Origin: Prorocentrum cordatum
Lineage: Eukaryota > Sar > Dinophyceae > Prorocentrales > Prorocentraceae
Reading direction: 5' to 3'
Assembly (NCBI GenBank): GCA_963575745.1
Contig: CAUYUJ010020611.1
Location: 1-64,000, forward strand
DNA length: 64,000 nt
The notes beneath the pieces are model-generated. The model searched no databases. It was not told the origin of the DNA and saw only the letters and a list, made by a program, of their open reading frames with translations. Shown here piece after piece: positions 43,521 through 53,000 of this stretch (position 1 is the first letter of the stretch; each line of letters opens with the position of its first letter). A program made the position numbers and the translations under genes.

Positions 43521-44652
43521 GACCAGGTTGACGGTTTACCGCCGGCGCCAGTTTTGTTTTGTTCTCGAAATTCAACCATTCGTTAGAGCTCCAGTATTTT
43601 CTCCCGTGATATTCGATTTTATTCCCGCTCGCCGTCTTGATGTCAGCTCGATCGGGTACCGTTTACTGCCAAAAAGCACTGCGGCGGGATCGGCCGTTTC
43701 GAGTCATCTTGATACGCACTCTCGGTATGTTGGACTTAACTCGAGCTGTAGGACAGCTACAGAGCTGGTAAGCACACCTTATCGATTTAGAATGATCAGG
43801 CGCGTTCGTCTGTTGCATCCAGAGGTCTGAATTCGGTCTGCTAGCCGAGCTGGGTTCGCAAACCTAGTCGTATTATTCGAGTCATCTTGACAGGTGCTCT
43901 CGGTTTTCTGTACTTAACTCGAGCTATATGACAGCTGCAGAGCTGATACTTACAGAAACCAATTCAGAATCATCAGTCGTGTTCGTCTATTGAATCCAGA
44001 GCTCTGAACTCGGTTTGCTGCCCGATCTAGAATCGCAGAACTATTTGTATTGTTCGAGTCATCTCGAGAGGTGCTGTCGGTTTTCGGTATTTACCGCGGG
44101 CTGTGGGGGGCTGCAGTGCTGGTAGTCTCAGAAATCGTTTTGGAGACATCAGGCGCGTTCGTCTGTTGCATCCAGAGCTCAGAACTCGGTCTGCTGTCCG
44201 AACAGGTCCGGAAAACTGTTCGTATTGTTCGAGTCATCCTGAGAGGTGCTGTCGTTTTTCTGCACTTAACTCGGGCTGTAGGGTGGCTGCAGGGCTGGTA
44301 ATCACAGGAATCGATTCGGAGACATTAGACGCGCCCCCCTGTCGCATTCAGAGGTCTGAACTCGGTCTGATACTCGAGCTAGGTTTGCCAAACTATTCCA
44401 ATTGTTCGAGTCATCTTGAGAGGTGCTGTCGATTTACGCACGTAACTCGGGCTGTAGGAGAGCTACAGAGCTCGTAAAGATGACAATACAGATGCATCGG
44501 AGGCGTTCGGCTGTTGCATCGAGAGGTCTGAAATCGCTTAGGCTGAAAAACTATTCGTTCTCTGCAATTTTTTTCGACATTATAAACTGTCAGGAAGCTC
44601 TACGAGTCCTCCGGCGGTAAGAAAGGTTGACGGTTTACCGCCGGCGCCCAGT
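43521..44652 (+). repeat. Right half of split stem-loop, satellite unit U17, stem-loop
   Basis: Second copy of GACCAGGTTG, right arm, short leader, five monomers, GGAAGCTCTACGAG, stem-loop at 44611-44644. Confidence 0.85.
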
Positions 44653-45534
44653 GTGGTAACTTTTGGGTGGTTTTGCGGATATTTGAAAGATATTTGACCA
44701 TTTATTTTGAGAAAGCAGATTTTTCGCACCTGTGGACGACTATGAGGGCCTCTGCGTTTTAATATGAGCTCTCTAGGTGCATTTTTACTATCAAAACACT
44801 TGGCGAAACCAACTTTCTATGTCGACCTGAAACAAATCATGTTTTCTCTTTTTCGAGAAATGCTTCCAGAAGCCCTGTCTTTTGATGCTGAGCACTCTTA
44901 CGCGTGCAAGGAGCTCTACGAGGTTCCCGGCGGTGACCAGGTTGACGGTTCTAGCTCATCGAGCTCGTAGAGCTCTTCGGCATCGATGAGCTAGAGGAAT
45001 TCCGGCGCGGGGTGGAGCTAGTTGGCCCACCCAGCCGGGGCGGACAATGTGGTAACTTTTGGGTGGTTTTGCTGATATTTGAAAGATATTTGACCATTTA
45101 TTTTAAGAAAGCAGATTTTGCGCACCTGTGGACGACTATGAGGGCCTCTGCGTCTTAATATGAGCTCGCTAGGTGCACTTTTACTATCAAACCACGGGTG
45201 GAGCTAGTTGGTCGACCCGACCAAAAGAGACAATGTGGCAACTTTCGGTCGGTTTTGCAAAAATTGAAAGATATTTGACCATTCATTTTGAGAAAGCATA
45301 TTTTTACGCCGAGCATTGGAATATGAAATTTGTTCCCAGAGCAGCTCAGCTCTCTAGGGCCAGTTTTACTATCGGAAAATTAGGAGGAACCGAGATGAAG
45401 TTGACAACCGAAAATGAAAATTCTACATTTTTCCTAGAATTGCTCCAATGAGGTCTCTGGATTAAATCTAAGCGCTCTTACACGTGCAAAGAGCTCTACG
45501 AGGTCCCCGGCGGTGACCAGGTTGCTGCTGTCCC
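44653..45534 (+). repeat. Three block-B copies, a half stem-loop, and the left arm holding E7
   Basis: Block B to 44920, then a left stem arm and loop (44928-44950) whose right arm is replaced by CTAGCTCATCGAGCTCGTAGAGC. Two more B copies follow, and GAGCTCTACGAGG with the left arm (GACCAGGTTG at 45525-45534) abuts E7. The open frame at 45173-45451 is not conserved among B copies. Confidence 0.75.
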
Positions 45535-46037
45535 TCCTCGGGGATCTCAGCGGTGGCCTGGCCCGTCGGGGGCTTCCTCAAGCCTGTCTCCTCAGGCTGC
45601 CCCCTGGGCGGCCGTGGGCGCGCGAGGGCGCGCGTTGGCCCATAAGTTCGTGTACTTCGTCGGCTGCAACTTCCTGGACGTGCTGCGCATAGGCCGCTGC
45701 ATTTGTTCTCTGCTTTGTGTTAGTGGGTGAGCCCACACGTGCCGCTGGAGGCGCAAGGCCGCTACTTGTTGCACTTGTATCTTTGCTGCTTGCTTGTGAT
45801 ACTCTTGGGAGCCCAGCACTTACCAGTTTTGCTCTGGCAGTTGAGAAGGACACTTTTACCGTTTTTGTTGCAGCAGATCTCATCACGTTCCGACCTTCAC
45901 CTTCGCGTGGTTGGGACAAGTTTCTTGAAGAACTCGAGGACGAACACTATCGAGATCAGGAGGCTCGTAGGTGCCCTACTTGTCGAGCTTATCGGTATTC
46001 TACTTCCAGTTGTTGGCAGTGTGATCTTAAGAGAAAG

Positions 46038-47150
46038 ATGGTTCTGACTTCTGATGATGATATGGAAACCGAGGGCAACGGAGAGAAGCGACAGAGAAAG
46101 CTCTTGGAAGATAGACGTCTTCTTGGTGATGCCGACGGTGGTGGAGGAGGGGCAGGTAGTGGGAATGGAAGTGGTAGTAGTGGAGGAGGAGGAGCTGAAG
46201 CAGGAGATCTTGCCACTATGCTTCGTACACAGTTCGATGCCATGCGTGAAGATATGCAGAGGATGCTTAAGCAGAGCTCTGTTGACATCAAAGAGCAGAT
46301 CCAAACAAAGGTATCAGAGCAGGTTGCCCCTATTGCTTCGTCGGTGCAGGAGATCCGTTCTGCTCAGGAGGCTCAGGCGAAAGAGATCAAAGCACTTCAG
46401 GCTCAGATGAACTCTAGGGATCCCTGGGCAGATTCATCATCTCTGGGAGGTGCGTCTACTCGTGACTCTCGTACTGCTGACTTTCAGAGGCCCTTTGTAC
46501 CACATGTTCCGACTTGGATCCAGGTGAGCGGCTTCGCGCAAGAGGACCCCCGAAAGGTAGAAACTCGAGATAAGGCCAAGATCCAGGTCGCCACGGTTAG
46601 GAACATGATAGGTAAGTTGTACACACTATCACAGGCACGGGAGAGCGACGATACTAAGATCTTCGACAGGGGTAGGACGGACGGGGATATCGCTTCCAAT
46701 CGATTTGGTGTGACCAAGTTTCGCATGTACTTCATGCCTGGGACCTCGAAAGAGACGCTCTGGGAAGTGCGCAACGAGTAGGCCTCAGCCTGGTCCAGTG
46801 CTTGCCCTGATCTTGTCGGTTGCCAGAACAGTTTTGGCCCATGCAAAGATCGACACCTCGGTTGGTTTGTCCAACCTGCACCACAGGACCGACGTCGAGT
46901 TGGGGAGACTCGCAAGGCGACTGCGATCTGTCATAAGCTCAAGACTGTTGCCACCGCGCTCATCACTTTTGAGCCTGAAGGGCCTGCGAAGGCTTGGGCT
47001 TACTTGCAGAAGGATAGTCAGAGTGAGAAAGTGTGTGTAGGTACGTGGACGGATACCGTGGGATGGAAGTTCGTGGCCGAGCGGGTCCAGCACATCGATT
47101 CAGGTTTGGACTGCAAGACTTGGGAGGGGCAGGTGAACAGCAGCTCGTGA
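46038..47150 (+). pseudogene. E7 ORF1 with premature TAG
   Basis: The ATG at 46038 corresponds to the E6 ORF1 start and the protein is closely similar to E6 (coiled coil, SLGGASTR). TAG at 46779-46781 replaces the TGG of E6 (RNEWAS). The remaining frame continues to TGA-C at 47148-47150 exactly as in E6. The upstream region again holds RCPTCRAYRYSTSSCWQC, but a one-base difference near 45716 shifts the frame further upstream. Confidence 0.8.
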
Positions 47151-48156
47151 CGGTGCCCAGCTTCTGTTGGAGGTTGGAACGTTCGGAGGTTGGGAAGATA
47201 CACTTCCGAGTGCATGAATCACATTGCCGAATTAAAGATTTCCATCGTCGGGGTTCAAGAGAGCCAGTTCTTACACGACTTCGATCTTGCAGATGCGGGT
47301 TGGGACATACATCGCTCGGCGGATGAGGGGGGGCACGTGGGGAGACGGGCTGCCATCTTGTGCCGAGGGGTGTGGAGACATCTGCTTATCGATGTTATGT
47401 GTGGTCGTCGCTGGGTCATAGCGATCTTTCGTAAGCTCATCTTCGTTTCTGTCTATCTTCCTCATAAGGAGTCTGAGCGGGGTGCACAGGGTGAAGCACG
47501 CCGCTCTCCTGAAGGGTTTCTCGCTAGTTTCAAGCTCTATACGGACGTGTTATCGGATCTTGTTGCACATGTCTCTGCGGCCAAAAAGCGATTTCACATT
47601 GAGGAGGTTGTTATTTCGGCTGACGCCAACGTGGAGGTTTTCCCGCACCACATGATCAATGGGGTGGAGGTTACGGGGGAGGCGGTGAATGGGCCTATAC
47701 GTAAGAGGGGGAGGTCTAGTGGAGGCGACGAGAGTAGAGCCAACAGGATGCGGGAGATGTACTCGGGGGCCTTTCTGAAGACCATGGGGGCCCTCAAGTT
47801 GCAGCTAGCTAACACTTTTGGGAATCGTCAGCCTACTTGGAGGCACAATTCGGGCACATACGAGCACGTTTATGATTATCTTGCGGTCCCAGCTTCTTGG
47901 ATGACTCCAGAGGTGACTTGTTCTTGGGTTGTGCCGTCCCAGGTCCCACGGTCCGCGGCGGCTGAACGGACGTTTAGCGACCACAAGCTCTTGTGTGCCG
48001 AGATGCCTGCCCAGCATGCTCAGTTGAGGTATCGACGTCGGCCTCAGCTCAAGACTTGGAAGCTTCAGCCAGGGTTCGAGCTCCAGCAGACAGCCGGCTT
48101 GGAGAGAGCGATCTGCCAGCCCGAGCTCGTGAATCAGCTCCACACGGACGTAGGTT
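47151..48156 (+). pseudogene. E7 ORF2, part 1: EEP endonuclease
   Basis: In frame with ORF1 after TGA-C. It has the same endonuclease motifs as E6 (GGWNVRRLG, VQESQF, SVYLPH, SADANVEV, VYDYLAVP, TFSDHKLL). The coding sequence is interrupted after NQLHTDVG at 48156 by the recombinase element and resumes at 58690. The apparent frame continuing to 48338 is inside the insertion. Confidence 0.85.
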
Positions 48157-48542
48157 GTGAGCGAACAGCCGAGGCACGAATGCTGTCTCGCGGGCACAGC
48201 AGCGAGGACGCGATGCGCGTGCGTCCGCGCGCCCCGCAGCGAGCGCGTGAGGTTGCGAGGGGCGCTTCGCCGCGAGGCGACGACACGCGAAACGCGAGAA
48301 AGATGGAGCCGCGGTTTTGTCGGATGCGCCGCGGCTAGGTCGCCGCGGAGGGAGCGCACGCGAGCGTTCACCGCGGCACCGGCCAGCCTTGCCGCGCACA
48401 GGAACAGTCATGCGTGGCGGCTAGGCCGCCGCGGAGGGAGCGCGCGCGACCCGTCCGCGGCGCCGACCAGCCTTGCCGCTCGCAGGTTCCATAATTGTTT
48501 GCGGCAGGCGGGGCGCCCATCTTCCTGTGGGCGCGTTTCGCC
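48157..48542 (+). repeat. A1 direct repeat of the recombinase element
   Basis: 386 bp, and by eye identical to A2 at 58240-58625 (constant offset 10,083). It contains an internal ~85-bp tandem duplication (GCGGCTAGGTCGCCGCGG at 48331 and its relative at 48417). Identity of A1 and A2 implies a recent insertion. Confidence 0.9.
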
Positions 48543-50111
48543 TGCCGTTTCGGGCCCTGGCCCCGCGGCGTTTCGCTCTGGCCCCGTGTCCCTGGCCCTT
48601 TCTCTCTCGCCCTTCTGTCCTTCGGTGTCCTCCCGCCCCCTCTCGCGCCTGGCCCTTTCCCCTCTGCTTCGCTCCGCTCTCGCCCCGGCCCGCCTCTTGC
48701 CTCTCGCCCCGCGGCCCGCCGCCGGCCCTGTTCTCGGCCCCTCGGCCTCCCGTTCTGTCCCGCCGTCGGTCCCTTCGCTCGGTCTCTCGGTCCTGCCGTC
48801 CTCCCGCGCGCCGGTCTCCGCGCCGTCCGCCCCGCCGCGCGTCGGCGGGTCGCTCGCCCTCCGCTTCGCCCGCCGCGCGCGCAGGTTCCTCCTCCTTCTC
48901 CCGCGCGCGCGCAGGACAACCGCGGCCCCGCCGAGGCGGGCGGGCCGCGTTGGCTCAGCGCGCGCAAGACCAATCGCGGCCCCGCCGAGGCGGGCGGGCC
49001 GCGCTCTCGCGCGCGTGCAGATTGATTTCGACCCGCCGAGGTGGGCGGGCCGCGCGATGCGCCCAGGCCGAAGGGCGCCCCGTTCTGGCCCCGTCGCCGC
49101 GTCGTCGTGTCGTCGTTGGCGCGTCGCGCCGCCGCCGCCGCCGCTGCTGCCGCTGCGCCGTCGCGTCCGTGTCGCGTCGGCTCGTCGTGCTCTGTCGCGT
49201 CGTCGTCGGGGCGTCGTGCTGCCGCTCGCCGCTGCCGCCGGTGTGTCGCTGCGGCCGTCGCCGTCGTGCCCGCCGCCGCCGCTGCGGTGGCCGCCGCCGC
49301 CGCCGCCGCTTCGTGTCCCGCTTCCGCTTTGGCCCCGGCGGGGCCTGCCCCGGCTCCGGTGGGGCCCGCTCCGGCCCTGGTGGCGTCCCGGTCCCTCCCT
49401 GGGCGCGGTGCTCCGCTCCTTCGTCGCCTCTGCTGGACGCGGCTCGTTTCGCGGCGGGTGCGCTGGGTCCCGGGCCGGCGCCCCGTCCGCTCCTCGTCGT
49501 TTTGCTTGGCTCGAAAGTTCTTTTCTGCCCATGGTCGGGCATCTGCGCAAGTGTGCGCACGGGGCTCGTGGACTCGCGGCAGGAGATCTGGGTTGTTGTG
49601 ACACCCAGACTACCTGCTGCAAGTCCGCGAGTACCCACCCCGGCGCCTCGCGCCCGCACTGGCGGGCAGGCGGACCGCCGGGGACATCCGTACCTGCGTT
49701 CGGCTCGTGTCGGTCGGCCCGGATCGGCCCCGGTGCCAGGCCGGCCCGTCCGGACTCCTGCAGAGACGGCGACTCGCGTTGCCCGTGCAGTCCCGGTCGA
49801 GCGCGCCAGACGCAGCGCGCGCGCGACCAGGTCGATGTTAAAGTCGCGGCGCCAGCGAGCCCGTTTCCCGCAGTGGCAGATCTCGTGGAGGTTGGGCTCG
49901 CAGCGCGCCCCAGCAGCGGCCGCGGCGGTGCGCGGTAGGACATGGAAAAGGATTTAGACGGCTTGCGCCAACCAGGCAAGGGAGATGTGGAGTGTGATCG
50001 GGCCCATCGGGGATCACGCTGACTCCACTAGCGTCGGCCCACTGAGGCCAGGACACGGCACGACCAGGCAAGGTGGCGATGCCCGGATCATCATCTCCGG
50101 GGGGCGCTCGG
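48543..50111. other. GC-rich leader region of the recombinase element
   Basis: No supported gene. Long frames exist on both strands, as expected at this base composition, and they show no domain. Contents: a ~60-bp unit repeated three times at about 48905-49056 (core GCCGAGGCGGGCGGGCCGCG), a GCC/GCN triplet run at about 49240-49310, then mixed GC-rich sequence. It probably holds the promoter and an untranslated leader. Confidence 0.55.
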
Positions 50112-50711
50112 CCCACTGGGGCCCCGCCCGCACCGGCACGTTCGATTGAACGTGACCGGTGGGTCCACTGGGACCCCTTCAGGGAGCAGCGTGCACGCCC
50201 ATGTTGGCTTTGCCCGTACCGGCGCGCTCACTGGACGCGACCGGTGGTCCACTGGGACCCCTCTCCCTCCGCTCAAGGGCTGCAGGCAGGCCCACTGGGG
50301 CCCTGCCTGCACCGGCGCGATCGATTGGACGTGTCCGGTGGGTCCACTGGGACCCCATCAGGGAGAAGCGAGCAAGCCCACGTTGGCTTTGCCCGTACCG
50401 GCGCGCTCACTGGACGCGACCGGTGGTCCACTGGGACCCCTCTCCCTCCGCTCAAGGGCTGCACGCAGGCCCACTGGGGCCCTGCCTGCACCGGCACGAT
50501 CGTTGGACGTGACCGGTAGGTCCACTGGGACCCCTTCAGGGAGCAGCGAGCAAGCCCATGTTGGCTTTGCCCGTACCGGCGCGCTCACTGGACGCGACCG
50601 GTGGTCCACTGGGACCCCTCTCCCCCCCGCTCAAGGGCTGCAGGCAGGCCCACTGGGGCCCTGCCTACACCGGCACGATCGTTGGACGTGACCGGTTGGT
50701 CCACTGGGACC
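50112..50711. repeat. 179-bp tandem repeat, ~3.4 copies
   Basis: CCCACTGGGG anchors at 50112, 50291, 50470 and 50649 give a period of exactly 179 bp. Each copy contains GGTCCACTGGGACCCC twice. The period is not a multiple of three, so coding is unlikely even though frames are open. It lies upstream of gag and could be regulatory. Confidence 0.9.
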
Positions 50712-51248
50712 CGCTAGCCCTATGTTCTCCCAGGACGGCCTTTTGGTGGCCCCGCTCCTGGGTGACAGTGACGCGCCAAGGCCTGGCGCCCCGTTCGGGG
50801 CAGCGGACACCCGGCGCGAGCTGCGGGAGCAAGCGGCACCGACAGCTGAGAACGACGGACGGCCGGCGGCTCCGGCGGACGGTCCGGGCGGGGCGGTCCG
50901 GCTCGCTTACGAGGCTCCGCCATCCCGCCCGCCCCCCCCGCTCTCCGGGGCCCGCGTGTCGGGATTCGTGGCGCATGCGTGATCTCGCGCGCAGGCGGAC
51001 TCGGGCCCCGTTACCGTTCCCGTCGCCGGTCGCACGTCGGTTTCTCCGAGGCTTGCATTCGATCGTGCTTCGTGGCGGCTTCGCCGTGTCGGCCTCGGCC
51101 TCGTCTTTCCCGAGGCTCTCGCCCACCCGCCGACCCGCCAGTCCCGGTACCTCGTGTTCCGCGAACGTGCGACAGAGCGAGCCGCGCCGCGCGGACAGTG
51201 CAGCGGACTCCAGGTTTCCCTTCGTTCGCCGCGCAAACAATTGCCGCC
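50712..51248. other. Region between tandem repeat and gag start
   Basis: GC-rich, with overlapping short frames on both strands and no recognisable motif. It ends in GCCGCCATGG at the proposed gag start. Confidence 0.5.
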
Positions 51249-52767
51249 ATGGAGGCGGCCGCTGCCTTGCGTTTCTTTCTCAAGAAGCATGCGATGGCGA
51301 CAGGGGCTCCAGACCCGGACACATGGCTGAATGACATGGTCGCGATTCTCGACCGAGCGGAGGCACGTGTCCGCCGCCCGCGCGCGCGCTCCCGCTCCCG
51401 CCCGCGCGTCCGTGCGCGCGATCCGGCCGTCCCGCGCGGCCACCCGCGCGAGCGTCCCGTGCAACAGGTGTACACCCCGCAGGCACTCGTGTACGTCAAC
51501 ACAAAGAAGATTGAGATCTCGCCTGGAAAGGCTCACGCCCTCGACCAGGCTATACAGGCAAGCGCGCGCCCAGAACCGCCGCGACGGTCGCCCTGCGACC
51601 GCCGCCGTTCAGGCGGCGAAGAAGGAGTTCGCACCTGCTGGGACCACCGCGCCTGCCGGGCCAGCGGCACCCGCAGCGGACCCGCTGGCGGAGCTCACCC
51701 GCATCCTCACCAAGGATGACGCCCCGACGGTTCACGTCGACTTCCAGGCGCAGCTGAACGCCATCACCCTGGCCAACTTGCCCACCGCGGCGTGGCCCAG
51801 GCGCGCCCCCCCCCCTCCCAGCCTGTTTCGCCGGTCCGCGGCCGCCCGTCCGGCCGCGTCGCGTCAGGACCGTGCGCGTCGATTCCCTCGCATCCGAGGT
51901 CGACCGCCTACAGAAGAAGAAAGGGCTTGCCGCCCCTTTTGTCAACGTCGACTTGCGCCTGTGGCTTCCCACGGGCGCGTCCGCCGTCGGCCGCCCACAT
52001 GACGACGATGCCACCCAGGCGGGCGCGGGCGGCGGGGCCAAGCCTCGCCTGATGAATTGGACCGAGTGGCACCTCGCCTTCGACCAGTACCTCGCTGTCC
52101 CGCCCGCCGACCGTACTCGCGGACCCTCCTCGGCGGCGCAGGTACGCTCTGGCCGCTGCCGCAACGAAGCAGCTCGACTTCGCCGCGGCACTCGCACACA
52201 AGCAGATCTGCCTCCTGGCATCTTGCCGCGCGCGCCCGCGCGCCCTCCGGCCAGCGGATTCCCCGCTCGCTTCGCAGGTAGCGGCCCACGCCCAGCTCAA
52301 GGGCCGCAAAGCCCACCTGGGCGTGTTCTACGACCAGGTCGCCCGCCGCTCCTGGGCCGAGAAGGCCGCCGCTGGCGTCACAGGTTTCCAGGCCCGCCAC
52401 CCCGCTCCGCCGCGCGCGCCCGCGCCCCGCCCCCCCGCCGCGGACCTCGGCATCGCAGGTGAGTCAGGCGGCCCTCGCCCTCGACGAGGTGCTGCTCCGC
52501 CAGGCGGAGCGGGAATACGATTTTGACGAGAAGAGCCTCGGCAGCGCCCCCGCCGCCACGAAGCAGGAGGGAGCCGGTCCGGCCCGAGGCCCGGCGACGC
52601 CCAAGCGCAGCCAGGCCCACCGTGCGGGCCATGGCCTGACCGCCCAGCAGAGTCAGCAGAGTCAGCAGGGCAAGCGCAGGGCCGACACCGGGGCCAAGAC
52701 CGGCTCCTGGAAGAGCTGGAACAACAAGAGCAACGGCGGGGGCGGCGGCAAATGGCAGCGCCGCTGA
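51249..52767 (+). CDS. Gag-like protein of the recombinase element (spliced model)
   Basis: The ATG lies in GCCGCCATGG. The frame changes four times, and at each change a 55-67-nt segment with GC or GT at the left and AG at the right can be removed so that the frame continues exactly: 51558-51612, 51801-51867, 52087-52141 and 52392-52458. In-frame candidates are 52218-52277 and, less surely, 51363-51467. With the first five removed the product is 404 residues. It begins MEAAAALRFFLKKHAM, has DSLASEVDRLQKK (short coiled coil), DFAAALAHKQICLL, LDEVLLRQAEREYDFDEKSL, and ends in a Gln/Gly/Lys-rich tail (QQSQQSQQGKRR, GGGGGKWQRR). I recognise no named domain; Gag is inferred from position and the basic tail. 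Confidence 0.6.
51363..51467 (+). other. Possible intron in gag (105 nt, GC-AG)
   Basis: In-frame Arg/Pro-rich GC-rich segment between GCGGAG and GTGTACACC. Longer than the others and without frame evidence, so weak. Confidence 0.3.
51558..51612 (+). other. Micro-intron in gag (55 nt, GC-AG)
   Basis: ATACAG/GCAAGC...GTTCAG/GCGGCG. Removal joins frame 0 to frame 1 precisely, giving AIQAAKKEF. Confidence 0.7.
51801..51867 (+). other. Micro-intron in gag (67 nt, GC-AG)
   Basis: GCCCAG/GCGCGC...CGTCAG/GACCG. Removal restores the frame, giving WPRTVRVDSLA. Confidence 0.7.
52087..52141 (+). other. Micro-intron in gag (55 nt, GT-AG)
   Basis: GACCA/GTACCTC...GGCGCAG/GTACGC. Removal restores the frame, giving AFDQYALAAATKQ. 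Confidence 0.7.
52218..52277 (+). other. Possible micro-intron in gag (60 nt, GC-AG)
   Basis: CTCCTG/GCATCT...TTCGCAG/GTAGCG. The length is a multiple of three, so the frame gives no test. It is supported only by composition and border bases. Confidence 0.45.
52392..52458 (+). other. Micro-intron in gag (67 nt, GC-AG)
   Basis: TTCCAG/GCCCGCC...ATCGCAG/GTGAGT. Removal restores the frame, giving GFQVSQAALALDEV. Confidence 0.7.
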
Positions 52768-53000
52768 TCAGCGACAGCGCGCGCCTGACGGGCACAGCCG
52801 TCAGCACGGCGCGCGGAATTTTGGGCTTGCTGCTAATTAGAGCGTCCGACGCGGTAAAGGGTCCGAGGCGCACCAGGAATGCGCGGGCCCCGCCCTCCCT
52901 CCTGCGCCCTCCACGGCGCCCCCCTCGCCCTCCACGGCGCGCCCCTCGCCTTGGCGCCCCCCTCGCCCTCCGCGGCGCGTGCGTTCAGCTTGCTTTCGCC
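52768..53000. other. Spacer between gag and pol
   Basis: Contains a short tandem array of CCCCTCGCC/CCACGGCGCG words (about 52905-52980). No gene seen. Confidence 0.55.

Noticed and set aside
48157-49938. 593-codon open frame at the left end of the recombinase element
   Set aside because: Very GC-rich, low-complexity Pro/Arg/Ser text, starting in the A1 repeat; a similar-length frame exists on the other strand. No motif.
48408-49979. 523-codon open frame on the minus strand
   Set aside because: Antisense to the previous one and explained by base composition.
50073-50691. Open frames across the 179-bp tandem repeat
   Set aside because: The period is not a multiple of three, so the frames read different text in each copy, with no known motif.
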